DNA of 64,000 bases from assembly GCA_028274465.1 (NCBI GenBank), contig CM051455.1:93876365-93940364 (forward strand), in the 5' to 3' direction. This stretch comes from Plantago ovata (Eukaryota > Streptophyta > Magnoliopsida > Lamiales > Plantaginaceae). How positions within the stretch are numbered: the first letter of the stretch is position 1; each line of letters opens with the position of its first letter. Below are positions 10,107 through 22,205 of this stretch, one piece after another. The translations under genes and the position numbers were made by a program. The notes under the pieces are model-generated. The model had not been told where the DNA came from. It was given only the letters and a program-made list of their open reading frames with translations, and did no database searches.

Positions 10107-13038
10107 ATGAATATATTAAGCTGGAACGTAAGAGGCTTGAATAAGTCGAATAGAAAGTCTGTTGTAAATAACTATTTGAGAGATAATTGTATTACTTTGG
10201 CTGGTCTTGTAGAGACAAAAATAAAAGAACCAAAGGCAGCTTTGGCTCATAAGCATTTTGGTACAGTCTGGAATTTTGAAGATAACTATAGAGATGCAGT
10301 AAATGGCAGAAGATGGGTGCTCTGGGATTCTTCTCAGATTAGTTTTGATAAGCATAGTGATACTGCGCAGACCCTTCATGGGACAGTGACTAATAGAGCT
10401 GGTACCATGAAGTTTCAGGTAGTTTTTATTTACGGTTTTAATACTCCGGAAGAAAGGGAACCTCTTTGGTTAGAGTTAAACAGATTGGCAGGTTTGTTGA
10501 CTGATCCATGGATCGTATTGGGGGACTTTAACAATGTTCTCCAGTCAGACGATAGACTTGGTGGGTTAGTAGTAACAGAAGCTGAGTGTGCTCCTTTTAG
10601 GAAAGCTATTAATGATGCTTTGTTACAAGAGCTTTCTTACTCGGGTGGCAATATACTTGGTGTAATAAGAGAGATAATAATCTTATTTATACTAAGATTG
10701 ATAGGTGTTTTATTAATTCTGATTGGATGCAACAGTATGGGACTACAAATTGTGGAGGTGAAGAATCCTCTATTTTCTGATCATTCCCCACTTTTACTGA
10801 ACTGTGGTAATAGTCGGAGAAATGTTCAAAAGAATTTTAAGTTCATCAATACTGTTGCTATGCATCCTGGTTATTTAGCAGCGGTCAGTAAAGGTTGGAG
10901 CACTTCTGTTCAAGGTACACCAATGTTTAGAGTTTGGCAGCGGATGAAAACGGATAGATTGGAGATTAAGAATCTGCAAAAAGTGTATTCACAACCTAAT
11001 TTGAAGGTTATGGCTCTGAAAACTAAGCTTGATGCATTGCAAACATCTTTAGCTGGTGATCCTTTGAATCAAATACTGTTCCAAGAAATGAAGGACACAC
11101 AAAATCAGCTGGAGAAATGGAATATTATTGAGGAGCAAGTGTTCAAGCAAAAGTCAAAAATACATTGGTTGAAGTGCGGAGATGGGAATAATAGATATTT
11201 CTTTGCAAATTTGAAGTCAAGGGGCGTGCAAAATATTTCTCTTCTGTATGACCAAGCTGGCACCAAATTAACTCATGATATTGATATCCAAAATGAAGTA
11301 ATTTCTTTCTATAAAGGTTTATTGGGGACAGCAGCAAGTACTTCAAGATCAGTGGATGTCTCGTTGGTACAGAATCAGAGTGTTTTAAATCATGATCAGA
11401 GGATTAGATTGATTCGGCCGATTACTTCTAAGGAAGTTTTGGATGCTTTGGGTTCGATTGGTGACACGAAAGCACCGGGTACGGATGGTTTCTCTTCTTA
11501 TTTCTTTAAAAGTTCTTGGTCTATCATCGGTAATGATGTTACTATGGAAGTTAAGGAGTTTTTCAGAACTGGGAAGTTGCTCAAAAGTGTAAACACTGCT
11601 GTTTTGATGCTTCTTCCTAAGAAACAAACAACAACCACTATTAGAGACTACCGTCCCATTGCTTGCTGTAGTGTCTTATATAAGATAATTGCTAAGATTA
11701 TTTCTAACAGACTTAGTGATGTCATGGAGTATTTGGTGGGGGATGAACAAGCCGCGTTTGTACCCGGTCGGTATACTCATGACAATACTTTGCTTGCTCA
11801 GGATATCATTCGAGGTTATGGTAGGAAGCATTTGTCGGCTAGATGTATGATCAAAATCGATTTGCAAAAATCTTATGATTCGGTACAATGGACCTTTGTG
11901 AAGCAGCTTCTTCGAGCTTTTGGCTTTCCAGATATGTTTGTGAAGTGGATAATGGTTTGTTTGACGACTGTTTCTTATCAAATTAAGTTGAATGTCCATC
12001 TTACTCCTCCATTTGCAGGTGGGAAAGGGATTCGTCAAGGTGATCCTATGTCTCCTTTTCTCTTTGTTTTATGTATGGACTATCTGAGTAGAATTTTGAA
12101 GCCTTTACAGCACTCTCCTACTTTTAAATATCATCCGAGATGTGGGCTGTTAGGGATTACGCACCTTGTATTTGCAGATGATCTTCTCTTCTTCTATAAA
12201 GGGAATATGGAGTCTGTTAGTGCTTTATTGGAAATTTTCGATAAGTTCAGTCAGACAGCTGGGTTAATTGCCAATAGAACAAAAAGTGAAATTTATTTTG
12301 CAGGGGTTAGAGATGAAGTGAAGAGAAGTATTCTGGTTTATAGTCAGCTTCAAGAAGGATCTCTTCCGTTTAGATATCTTGGTGTACCTCTGAATGCTAA
12401 GCGGTTATCTGTGAATCAATATCAGCCGCTTATTGAGAGAATGATTGGGAAAATTAATCATTGGACATAAAAAATGCTTAGTTATGGAGGAAGGGTACAA
12501 CTTATTCAAAGTGTCCTTTATTCCATACAACATTATTGGTGTCAAGTGTTTTATGTTCATAAAAAAGTATTGAAAGCTGTTAAGAGTTTGTGTATATAAT
12601 TTCTTTGGACTAGACAAGCTATGGATAGTAGAAGAGCGTTAGTCTCCTGGGAGTCTGTGTGCCGTTCAAAAGCGGAAGGTGGGCTTGGTCTGATACATCT
12701 TCCCAGTTGGAACAAAGTGTCCTTTCTGAAGTTATTATGGGTTGTGAATCTTAAAGAGGATAAGCTTTGGATTCGATGGATTCATGCGGTTTATATTAAG
12801 GATCAATCTGTGATGGACATGGTTGTTCCTGTCCAATCTTCTTATTTCTTTAAAATGATGCTCAAGTGCAGAAGCATGGTTCATGGGTCTAATGATTGGG
12901 GACATATGATTAGGCAACAACTGTTTGACAAGGCAGCTGTACATAAAATCATTAGACCTTATTTGCCAAAAGTTTCACGGCGGGAGATTGTGTTAAATAA
13001 TTGTGCTACTCCTCGAGCTCGCTTTTGTGTTTGGTTGG
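10107..13038 (+). pseudogene. LINE ORF2: endonuclease and reverse transcriptase
   Basis: The start chosen is MNILSWNVRGLNK at 10107, the canonical beginning of L1 endonucleases. The APE-type endonuclease shows LVETKIKE, WIVLGDFNNVL and FSDHSPLLLN. The reverse transcriptase shows DYRPIACCSVLYKIIAK, KIDLQKSYDSVQW, RQGDPMSPFLF and the catalytic FADD in HLVFADDLLFF. A zf-RVT-like C-terminal part (EGGLGLIHLPSWN, ARFCVWLVL) follows. Odd points: inside the endonuclease, about 10645-10755, the family-like peptide (TWCNKRDNNLIYTKIDR) is in another frame, so two shifts cancel out; in-frame TAA stops are at 12468-12470 and 12597-12599. The end is cut by element D; about 980 codons remain of the usual 1,200 or more. 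Confidence 0.9.
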
Positions 13039-13792
13039 TGTTAGGGTTGAAATATGTCCGGTCCGTATGTACGAACTGAAGCGGTCTAAGAGCGCGACAA
13101 AGCATCATAGGCCGTCCCTCAAGGGGCACAACCACACCCAAGTATGTCACTAAGGTGTGGATCGACCAACATAGGGTCCGACCATCACTGGGAGGACAAC
13201 CCTCAAAATAAGCTCCTCTCAAGGACAAAGCTGCCAGTAGGCTCGAGGAGCATCCCTCTCTGGCTCGAGGAGGCCTTACGTCAAGGTAACGCTCCTTGAC
13301 AAAAACTGAGCAGGACACTACTCGCATCACCCACGCACAAGGAAGGCACGAGGACCACAGAGCGACCAGCCATGGTTGCTCTCCTGGGCCAAGGCCCACG
13401 GACCTCCTTAATGGGCCTGGGCCGAGGAAGGCCTCAATCCTGGCCGTACACGTGGCGTGATCCTACATGACCTGAAGATGAAGGGTCGCAAGTATAAAAG
13501 GCCCTCATTTACTCTCCAACAGTAAGCATTAACTACGTCACCCGAGCACCACTCTCACTACTCTTACTAGGGAAGCCTCACAACTCCCTACTCGTAAAGT
13601 CGCCTCTCCGGTCTGATACCTTACAGACCGGGCAAGAGACACTAACCCCCCCTCTAGTCTATTTCAGGTGCGAGGAAGCTACAAGAAGGCTCATTTCCTA
13701 TCTCAGAGGGACACTACAAGAAGAAGAACTAGAAAGACTTAGAATAGTGACTCATTGCGAACTTAGAAAGAAGCACGAATTACCCTTCAACA
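13039..13792 (+). repeat. 5' LTR of element D
   Basis: The right border is secure: it ends CTTCAACA two bases before the primer site. The left border is inferred from the end of the LINE coding match and a TGTT start that pairs with the terminal AACA. An alternative TG start lies about 10 bp to the right. GC-richer than its neighbours. Confidence 0.65.
13493..13500 (+). promoter_or_regulatory. TATA box in the LTR of element D
   Basis: TATAAAAG about 300 bp before the LTR end, a usual place for the U3/R promoter. Confidence 0.6.
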
Positions 13793-13794
13793 TT

Positions 13795-13812
13795 TGGCGC
13801 CGTCTGTGGGAA
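13795..13812 (+). other. Primer binding site of element D
   Basis: TGGCGCCGTCTGTGGGAA directly after the LTR. This is a common primer-site sequence in plant Tat-type elements; I do not assign the tRNA with certainty. Confidence 0.75.
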
Positions 13813-13879
13813 TCGACACGAAAGGCCATTCCTTGCCCTATTGGTCGAGCCACTTTCCTCCTCGTGTCACTTCACGAAT

Positions 13880-16800
13880 ATGCCTCCCAGAAGAAGCAAC
13901 CGTCTTGCTAATGCACCACCCGCTAATCCTCCTCGACCTAGAGGCCGTCCCTCTAATAACGGTCGCGGAGGAGGAACGGAGGGTGTTCCGAGGGAGCCAA
14001 GAAATAACAATGTTGCAAGGAACCGGGATTACACGGAGGGGGCATTTACTAATGTCACTCACTCCCAAAATGAGACATCCGGGGAAAACAACCCGCAAGG
14101 AGTCCCGGTAGGAAACGCCTATGGAGCTCTGAGAGTCGCAAACAACGCCGAGTCTAGGGGGCAGCCTCATCCGGTAGCAATCAACCAACCTCCCGTGGCA
14201 GTGATTCCTCCTCAACCGGCCGCATTGACCTTCACCCTTCCTGATGGACGTGTCGTCCGACCATCAGATTTCGGGATGGGCGAAGCTCAATACGGTCTAT
14301 TCCTTCTCACTTTACAAGGATATGTCGGAGGTAATGAGGCTATTAGGGTTAATACCGAGGTGCAAGCTCCAGTAGAGCCACAAGCACCGGTACAAGAGCA
14401 ACCTCGGGCCACATTGGTCGCTCCTCGCCAATCTCAGGTAAGAGCACCTGTTGCCCAAGATGAAGCACATTCAAGAGCCAACACCAGGCCGATCCAATCT
14501 CGACTCGGACCATCAAGAATCCAATCGAGGTTAGGACCACAAGGTGCCCCGGATGATTTGAGAGACTTGATTGATAGAAGAATAAGGGCATCATTGCAAA
14601 ATGTAGCGCAACAAGAAAATAGGGCTCAGGTGGTCGCTACACCACCCGCTCTCCCAAATCAAGTTACCCCCAACCAGGTAACTCCTCAAAATCAACAAGA
14701 AGCGGTGGAAGAGAATCAAGCATTGAGAACAGTAGCTGAGGTAACCCCCCTGGTCGATCCGATCACGGGGAGGAGGCTCACCCTGGAGGAACTCAACGCG
14801 AGGAAATCCGCACTTGACGCTCAGATAGAGACTCTTCGTGGAACTGTCCAAGAGAGAGAGCAAGACCAAGATCCGAGCCCTTTGTGCGATGAGATCAGGA
14901 ACCACCAAGCCAAGATTGAAAGAGGCTTTCCCACCTTCGAAAGCTATGATGGAACAAGTTGTCCGAAGGACTACTTGGTAAGATTTGGTACCAAAATGGA
15001 TGCCTACGGTCATGACTCAAGGACTAAGGCGCTCCTCTTCCCGGCTAACCTTTCCGGAGAAGCCATGAAATGGTGGTCGCGCCTTCCTCACCGATCTATC
15101 AAATCATATAGGGACCTCTGTAAGGAGTTTTCTAAGCGTTTCGAGAAAGTGATGAACGCCAAGAGACGGGTGAGGTACTTGGCCGAAATTGTCCAGAGAA
15201 ACAACGAAGACTTGAGGGACTTCATCAACCGCTTTCATGAAGCAGCCCTCCAAGTCGAAGATCACTCGATCAATGAGAGGAAGGAATACTTGTATGGTAA
15301 CACTACCAACATCAGATTCCAAGATGTACTCTCAGCATCGTGTATAGAGAACGAAGCACAACTTGCCAAAGTTTGCAAGGACTTCCTCGAAGCTGAGGAA
15401 TTCCGAAGAACGGTCACCGTGAGAACCAATCTTCCCAAGGAAAAAGGGAAAGAAAAAGAAAAAGAAAAGGAGTACCCTCCTCGACCCCAAAATCCGGGGA
15501 AGCAAAGGAAAGAGCAAAAGTTTGGGTTGATCAAGGAGGGCAACTCAAGAAATGATTTCAGAGACAGGAGGTCTCCTCCCAGAAGGTCGCCTCCAAGACG
15601 ATATAGCAACTACACAGACTTGAATAGGCCAAGATCCGACATCTTGAACTATATAGTCTCGAGGAAGCTAGACGTCTCGTGGCCACCCCCGATTAAGGAA
15701 AACCAAAGGAACAAGAACTCGGAAAAATTTTGCAAGTTTCACAAGGGGAAAGGGCACACCTCCGAGGAGTGTGTCGAGCTCAAGAACGAAATTGAGAGAA
15801 TGATACGCGGCGGTCAATTGGTTAACTACATCCGGAAGGAGGAACCCCTGGCACTGTTGCCTCCACCTCCTCAAACAGGGAGCGAGCACCCCTACCAAGG
15901 AAACCCTCAGGACGACGACATTCATAATTACAACAATTATGAGAACCGCCCCGTAAATGGAAGCATCCGCACTCTCACAATTGCGGGAGGACCCGCCGGC
16001 GGCGACACTCGTAATCAAAGGGAGATTACGGCGGACAACCTTAGGGTCCGAGATGTGAAGTACGCTCAAGCCGCGCGACCGGGAACCAACGTTATCTCTT
16101 TCGATGATAGCGAGATACCTCTAAAGCATGCTGGAGGAGGCAACATCTATGATCCTTGCGTCCCACTTGTAGTATCCTTGGATGTTCAATCCTACAAGTT
16201 GGGTAGAATCCTCGTCGATACTGGATGCTCGGCAAACTTGATCTTCACCGGAACCTTGAAAAGGATGCACATGAACCCAAGAGAAGGGCTCAGAGAAGTG
16301 AGGAGCGCATTGGTAGGATTCGGAGGACAACCTGTCATGCCGCTCGGAATGATCAACCTCACAGTGTCAATGGGTAGCGCTCCTAGAAGGGTAACCCAAC
16401 AAGTTCCTTTCGTGGTAGTCGATATGCCATTTGATTATTTTGCAGTCCTAGGCCGACCTGCCCTCTCTCAATTCCGAGCCGTAGTGTCCACGGTCCACAA
16501 CAAGCTAAAATTCCCCACTCCTTTGGGAATCGGACAAGAAGTAGGAGACATACGAGAAGCATGGGAATGCTACACTCTGTCGGCCAAGTTCACTTCAAGG
16601 GTTGCCATTGGAGAACCAAACCCCGGGCAATCATCCGAGGAGACACCCCTTGTTCACAATGCGCCTTATCGTTTCTACACGGTTCGGCGAGTGAAGAAAA
16701 AATCAAAAAAGCCAAGTCCGTCACTTAGGCGAAGAAAAGCAACCATGAAGAAAGATGAAGATACTCTAGTAGGAGCTGTTAAGGAGCTCGAGGAGTATCA

Positions 16801-17053
16801 AGTGATTCCACCAGTCCCACCCTCTTCCAAAAAGAAGAAGTTCTTTGAGGAAAACAAAATCGAAGCAAGAGAAGCCCTAGAAGAAATCCAAATTGTCGAA
16901 GGAAGTGTCGACAAGGTCACAAAAATTGGCACAGAGATGGCCACTGAAGTCAGGATGAAGCTCATCCAATGTTTGAAAGATAACAACGACGTCTTCGCGT
17001 GGAGCACCGAGGACCTGAAGGGATCGACCCACGTGTCGCCGTTCACCGTCTGA
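13880..17053 (+). pseudogene. gag: Tat-type gag-protease region of element D
   Basis: The start MPPRRSNRLANAPPANPP at 13880 is typical of plant Tat gag; the frame is open from 13841 through 17053. The gag core spans about residues 350-470 (FPTFESYDGTSCPKDYLVRF, GEAMKWWSRLP, LRDFINRFHEAALQ). A Lys/Glu-rich stretch, a zinc-knuckle-like motif (CKFHKGKGHTSEEC) and the aspartic protease (GRILVDTGCSANLIFTG, later YFAVLGRPALSQFRAVVS) follow. The end runs toward the reverse transcriptase linker (VRMKLIQCLKDNNDVFAWS). Long and open for this part, while the pol part downstream is broken. Confidence 0.85.
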
Positions 17054-20000
17054 ACGTAGACCCGTCGATCACCCACATTAGAGAAAAACGAAGAGACTTC
17101 AGTGCGGAAGATAATGCCATCATAGAAGCGGAAGTACAAAGGCTTCTTAAAGCTGGCCACATCAAAGAAGTGAGATACTCAGACTGGGTATGCAACGTGG
17201 TCCTCGTGGAGAAGGGTCCGGGAAAATGGCGAATGTGCAACAATTTCACAAGGCTAAATAAGTTTTGCCCGAAGGATCCATACCCTCTCCCCAGGATCGA
17301 CCAGCTTGTTGATTCCACCGCTGGATGCGCCCTCTTGAGTTTCATGGATGCATACCAGGGCTTCTACCAGGTCAAAATGGCCAAAGATGATGTGCCTAAG
17401 ACCGCCTTCTTCGCTAACGGCAATGTGTATTGCTTCAACGTGATGCCATTTGGTCTCAAGAACGCCGGAGCGACCTACCAAAGGCTGGTCAACAAGATGT
17501 TCAAGGAAGAGCTTGGTAAAACCATGGAAGTATATGTCGATGACATGCTCGTCAAGAGCAAGACCGAGGAGCAACATGTAGGTTACCTGGCAAAGTGCTT
17601 CTCAATCTTGAGAAAGTATGGCATGAAGCTCAACCCGGCGAAGTGTACCTTCGGCGTCAAAGGGGGGAAGTTCCTCGGTTACATGGTGACCGAAAGAGGA
17701 ATAGAAGCGAACCCCGAGAAGATAAAGGCCATCCTCGATCTTCCCAACCTCAGTCCATCAACGAGGTGCAACAATTGGTGGGAAAATCAATCGCATTGAG
17801 TAGATTCATCTCAAGGTCCGCCGAGAAAAACCTACCTTTTTTCAAGGTATTGAGAAAGAGCAGCCACTTCGAGTGGACAAAGGAGTGCGAGGAAGCCTTC
17901 GAGAAGCTGAAAGAATACCTACTCGCTCCTCCTCTATTGTCAAAACCCGTGGACGGAGAGGTACTCTATCTGTACTTAGCAGCAACTGGGGAAGCTATCA
18001 GCTCGGTTTTGGTACGAATCCAAGGGAACGACCACTTGCCCATCTACTACTTGAGCAAAGTACTTGCCGGGGCTGAAACGCGGTATATGGATATCGAGAG
18101 GCTTTCCTTTGCCCTCGTTATACGGCAAGGAGGCTAAAACCCTACTTTGGGGCTCACAAGGTTGTTGTTTTGACAAAGCAACCTCTCAAGCAAGTCCTCG
18201 GAAAGCCCGAGAATTCGGGAAGAATGGCAAGATGGGCGATCGAGCTAAGTGAGTACGACATCGACTATCAAGCACCCGTAGCCAAGAAAGCAAAGTCATA
18301 GCCGACTTCCTCGTGAGTATCCCTCAAAAGGAACTTCAGAGGAAAACTCTTCAGCAACAAAGAGTGCTATGATGATGGTCGAAGAGCAGCCCCATCAAAA
18401 CAACCCGATGCAAGCTCTAGAGGATGCTTTAAAAGAGCTTAAGGCAATGTCCCAAACCAAAAGGAAGAGCATGAAGTGTTCCTGACAGAGAAAACCGACG
18501 AGCCAAAGGGTGCGGAGACCGTCTCTCCAAGACCCAAAGAGCTAGTCGACCACGGAGACGTCTGGATTCTTCATGTTGATGGATCCTCATCAGGAAAAAA
18601 TGGCGGGATAGGAATATACTTCAAAAGTCCCGGAGGGGCTGAACTAGAGTACGCCGTTACTCTTAGTTTCCCGGTCTCCAACAATGAAGCAGAATATGAG
18701 GCCATCCTCATCGCTCTACGTATGGCAAATCATTGGAAGTGAAGAAGCTACATCTCTTCACCGATTCTCAACTGGCCGAGAAGCAAATCTCGGGAAATTC
18801 AGAACCAAGAAAGACTCACTCGCTGAGTACAAGAGCGCCATCACGGAAGAAATTCAAAAGTTCGAAAGCTGTGAGATTGAAAAGTTCTCAAGAGATCTCA
18901 ATCAAAGGGCAGATGCCCTATCAAAGTATGCTTCAGCCTCCGGAGGAGTTGATACCCGGAATGTGATACTCATGAGGATCAATGCATCATCTCTGTGGTC
19001 ATCAAAGCCAAACGTCTTGGCAATTGACGATCAACCAAATTGGATGCAAGAGATAACAACATACCTCAAAAATGGAAGCCTTCCTCGTGACAAGGCTGAA
19101 GCGAGAAGAGTCAAAGGGAAAGCTCCTCGATACATCATGCAAGGAGACTACTTGTACAAAAGATCCTTCGAGGGAGTCTATTTGAGATGCGTCGCCGAGC
19201 ATGAAGTTCAGAAACTTCTCGGAGAAATGCATCGAGGAAGTTGCGGCGACCATGCCGGAGGAAGAACCCTCGCACAAAAAGTCATTCGACAAGGATACTA
19301 CTGGCCCACTATTCGCGAAGACGCTGCCCAATTTGTGAGAAAGTGCGAGGAGTGTCAATTGCACGCCAATCTGATCAACGTCCCGGCGAAACCTCTCATG
19401 CCCATCGCCATCACTTGCCCTTTCGACATATGGGGCATCGACATAGTCGGTCCCTTCCCAAGGTACGGGTCAAAAGAAGTTCATCATCGTTGCGGTCGAA
19501 TACTTTAGCAAGTGGGCGGAAGTTGAGGCAGTCTCCCCATCACCGAACAAAGAGTCATGAACTTCGTCTGGAGAAACATTGTGTGTCGATTTGGCTTGCC
19601 AAGGGTCCTCATCTCGGATAATGGTGCCCAATTTTGCGGCCAAAGATTCAATGAATGGTGCAAGGAAATGAAGATTGAGAGGAGGTATACCTCTGTAGGA
19701 CATCCTCAATCCAATGGGCAAACAGAAGCCGTCAACAAGATCCTCGTCAACAACTTGCAGAAGAGGTTCGCTACCAATAGGGACTGGGTCGACGAGCTTG
19801 ATGGAGTGGTGTGGGCATACCGCACTACTTCAAAAACAGCTACGAGAGAGACTCCCTTCTCGCTAGTTTATGGGTCCGAGGCGGTCATACCAGCAGAAGT
19901 GGCGGTGGAAACCCTCAGAATCCAAGGGTACCAACCCGAGGACAATCATACAGAGAGACTCTTCGACCTCGAGACAATCAGTGAATCGAGGACCAACGCC

Positions 20001-20237
20001 TTGGCCAATATCCTCAGATATCAAGCACTCATCGCGAAGACCTACAACAAAGGCGTAAGAGAAAGAGACTTCCAAGTTGGAGACCTAGTACTCCGAAGAG
20101 CAGACATCTTGGGCAAAGTTGGGAAGATGCAACCCAATTGGGAAGGCCCCTACAAGATAATTGAAGCAAGGTCCAACGGAAGTTATCGTCTTCAGACATG
20201 GAGGGAGGGTATTGAAAAATCCTTGGAATACTTCTAA
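17054..20237 (+). pseudogene. pol: Tat-type pol region of element D (RT, RNase H, second RNase H, integrase)
   Basis: Reverse transcriptase: KWRMCNNFTRLNKFCPKD, SFMDAYQGFYQVKM, FGLKNAGATYQRLV and catalytic YVDDMLVKS (about 17230-17570). RNase H: FEKLKEYLLAPPLL and LPIYYLSKVLAGAETRY (about 17890-18120). Second, Tat-type RNase H: WILHVDGSSSGKNGG (about 18560-18740). Integrase: zinc-binding part near 19220-19370 (CEECQLHANL), catalytic parts WGIDIVGPFP, ISDNGAQFCG and HPQSNGQTEAVNKIL, then a C-terminal part with VGDLVLRRADILGKVGK ending at 20237. Several breaks; element fossil. Confidence 0.85.
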
Positions 20238-21015
20238 CCTCCAGAGATTCTACGCTTGAAGTTGTCAAGAGAAAAAGCTTTTTGGAAACTTATGTGGAAG
20301 GTCCATTGATCGAGGAGGACTCCTCACTGATCCAAGTGAGAGGCACCCCTTTGTTTTGTTAAACAGTTGTTGTAAACAAGCTGGCCGAAGAGCCCCCATT
20401 GTAATTGCATTTCGACAAATCAATACAATGTCTCTTTCAACAAGAAAATATGCAAGATAGAGCTACTATACTAAAAAAAAAAAAATAAAAATACTCGAGC
20501 GAGAAAGCTTACTTTAAGAAAAGCTATTCGATTTCAATGATTAAGGGGACCCTCCCCGCGCTCTAACTCTATAAGAGGATCGATCAGGAAACCACTCAAA
20601 GAAGAAAAAGCGAGTAGATGGAAGTGATCGAGGAGAGAGACTTCCAGTCTCTCTAACTCAACACTTAGAAATTTTTCTTGGTTTAAACACTTAGAATTTT
20701 TTCTCAAATCACCCCATGATCGAGAAGCGTCAGTAGATCGAGGAGCTCAGCGTGAAGAACATTGGTTCTCGATTTCTGTCCTTACTGTTCAATTACTTTT
20801 ATCCAAGTTATACGTCATAACAAAAAATTGGATTTAGAAAAACACAAGTATGGAAATCGAAGAGCAGTGCATTCTTATGAAAGGGGAAAAGAGTAGCAAG
20901 GAAACAACAACAAGCAGACATTTAAGTTACAAGTACAATGTTGCGAGGATGCCACAAAGGGCCGAATAGAAATTGTTTAAATAAAACAAGTACAAGAAAA
21001 TGATAAAAGCTACAC
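20238..21015 (+). other. Non-coding 3' region of element D up to the gap
   Basis: Follows the integrase end. AT-rich with an A-run (about 20473-20490) and several GATCGAGGAG-like words. I see no gene. The 3' LTR of D is expected here or in the gap but was not recognised. Confidence 0.5.
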
Positions 21016-21115
21016 NNNNNNNNNNNNNNNNNNNNNNNNNNNNNNNNNNNNNNNNNNNNNNNNNNNNNNNNNNNNNNNNNNNNNNNNNNNNNNNNNNNNN
21101 NNNNNNNNNNNNNNN
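21016..21115. other. Assembly gap of 100 N
   Basis: Exactly 100 unknown bases, the usual placeholder for a gap of unknown size. The left flank is element D 3' sequence; the right flank is the RNase H region of element E. The missing stretch should hold the rest of D and the 5' half of E, plus the resumption of LINE and F sequence, so the true gap is likely many kilobases or a misjoin. Confidence 0.95.
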
Positions 21116-21127
21116 CTTGCTAAAGAT

Positions 21128-21411
21128 GTGGTTTTCCATTTCTCTAATGAATGCCTAGTTGCTTTTAATACCCTTAAGGAAGAGCTTGTTTCTGCCCCCA
21201 TTGTTGTGCCGCCTGACTGGAATCTTCCTTTCGAAATTATGTGTGATGCTTCGAATTTTGCTATGGGTGCTGTTTTATGCCAAAAAGTTGATAAGCAGTA
21301 TTGTGTGATTTATTATGTTAGTAAGACTCTAGACTCCGCGCAGGTTAATTATACAACAACTGAAAAGGAATTTTTAGCTGTTGTCTTTGCTTTACAAAAG
21401 TTTAGGTCTTA
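21128..21411 (+). pseudogene. pol: RNase H segment of element E (before Cassandra)
   Basis: Encodes FNTLKEELVSAPIVVPPDWN, FEIMCDASNFAMGAVLCQK and YTTTEKEFLAVVFALQKFRS, the typical end of Athila reverse transcriptase and start of RNase H, with the catalytic Asp in MCDAS. Interrupted at 21412 by the Cassandra insertion; the domain resumes at 22206. Confidence 0.85.
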
Positions 21412-21715
21412 TGTAACGCCCCAGATTTCAGAAGCTTAAAAGGGTTGAGAACGCTACTCATACCAACAAGGTACACCTTTCTTTTCGGAAATCCACCTAG
21501 AAGAACTTCAGAGTTAAGCGTGCTTGCTCTGGAGCAATTCTAGGATGGGTGACCCACTGGGAAGTTCCCGGTGCGCGCACGAGTGAGGACAAAGTGCGCG
21601 GATTAGAACCCGTGTTGGTCTGTGGGGCCAGCATATCACCCCGGAGAGCACCCATGAGTAACCTTGCCGGCCCGTTGGGCTGGGTCTCGGCCCGTTAGTG
21701 GGTCGGGTCGTTACA
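21412..21715 (+). repeat. Cassandra 5' LTR with 5S-rRNA-like segment
   Basis: TGTAACGCCCCAG to GGGTCGTTACA. The 5S-like part is about 21447-21575 and includes AGTTAAGCGTGCTTG (A-box region) and CTAGGATGGGTGACC (C-box region), the internal RNA polymerase III control elements of 5S genes. Confidence 0.93.
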
Positions 21716-21717
21716 AG

Positions 21718-21729
21718 TGGTATCAGAGC
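21718..21729 (+). other. Cassandra primer binding site (initiator tRNA-Met)
   Basis: TGGTATCAGAGC two bases after the 5' LTR; complementary to the 3' end of initiator tRNA-Met. Confidence 0.9.
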
Positions 21730-21901
21730 GGGACTATTCGGAACTGCAGGAACTAAGTGCCATCCGGGGCAAAGTGCTACACCGTATCGACGGTGGGAGC
21801 CACCTCTTGAGCCTGGAGGGGCCACCTCTAGAATCCTGCACGGATGGTTGGTCTCGGGACGGCGTGCAACGAGGACGTTGCGCAATTTAAGAGGGGGTGA
21901 T

Positions 21902-22205
21902 TGTAACGCCCCAGATTTCAGAAGCTTAAAAGGGTTGAGAACGCTACTCATACCAACAAGGTGCACCTTTCTTTTCGGAAATCCACCTAGAAGAACTTCA
22001 GAGTTAAGCGTGCTTGCTCTGGAGCAATTCTAGGATGGGTGACCCACTGGGAAGTTCCCGGTGCGCGCACGAGTGAGGACAAAGTGCGCGGATTAGAACC
22101 CGTGTTGGTCTGTGGGGCCAGCATATCACCCCGGAGAGCACCCATGAGTAACCTTGCCGGCCCGTTGGGCTGGGTCTCGGCCCGTTAGTGGGTCAGGTCG
22201 TTACA
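21902..22205 (+). repeat. Cassandra 3' LTR with 5S-rRNA-like segment
   Basis: Same length and nearly the same sequence as the 5' LTR; 5S-like part about 21937-22065. Followed directly by target duplication TCTTA and the resumed RNase H of element E. Confidence 0.93.

Larger units (their letters stand above)
1211..13038 (+). mobile_element. L1-type LINE, split by element C and cut at its 3' part by element D
   Basis: A plant L1-like non-LTR retrotransposon with ORF1 (basic N-terminus, DUF4283-like region, zinc knuckle) and ORF2 (AP endonuclease, reverse transcriptase, start of the zf-RVT region). ORF1 is at 1255-2344 and 9771-10105; ORF2 is at 10107-13038. The 7.4-kb Athila-like element C lies at 2345-9770 with a 5-bp target duplication AATGC inside ORF1. 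The 3' part, poly(A) tail and target duplication are not visible because element D starts near 13039 and an assembly gap follows. The LINE carries frameshifts and stop codons and is inactive. Its 5' border near 1210 is inferred from the end of the copia LTR match. Confidence 0.88.
13039..21015 (+). mobile_element. Element D: Tat-lineage Ty3/gypsy retrotransposon
   Basis: A 5' LTR (about 13039-13792) with a TATA box, a primer site, then gag, protease, reverse transcriptase, RNase H, a second RNase H-like domain and integrase in order. The second domain (WILHVDGSSSGKNGG, SNNEAEYEAIL) is characteristic of the Tat lineage. The 3' LTR is not seen before the assembly gap. Fossil; broken, with roughly half a dozen interruptions to its coding region. 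Age cannot be judged without the second LTR. Confidence 0.85.
21412..22205 (+). mobile_element. Cassandra TRIM retrotransposon (complete)
   Basis: 794 bp: LTRs of 304 bp each (21412-21715 and 21902-22205) around a 186-bp interior without coding capacity. A primer site complementary to initiator tRNA-Met follows the 5' LTR, and a purine tract (AAGAGGGGGTGAT) precedes the 3' LTR. A 5-bp target duplication TCTTA is at 21407-21411 and 22206-22210. Each LTR holds a segment that resembles 5S rRNA, the hallmark of Cassandra. The two LTRs differ at about 2 positions by eye, so the insertion is recent (likely well under one million years). Such elements depend on enzymes supplied by other elements. 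Confidence 0.95.

Noticed and set aside
20927-21201. Open frames running across the gap
   Set aside because: They read through unknown bases and have no domain.
21447-22065. Two 5S rRNA genes
   Set aside because: The 5S-like segments lie inside Cassandra LTRs, are diverged from plant 5S rRNA in the middle, and are bounded by LTR edges; they are captured sequence, not rRNA genes.
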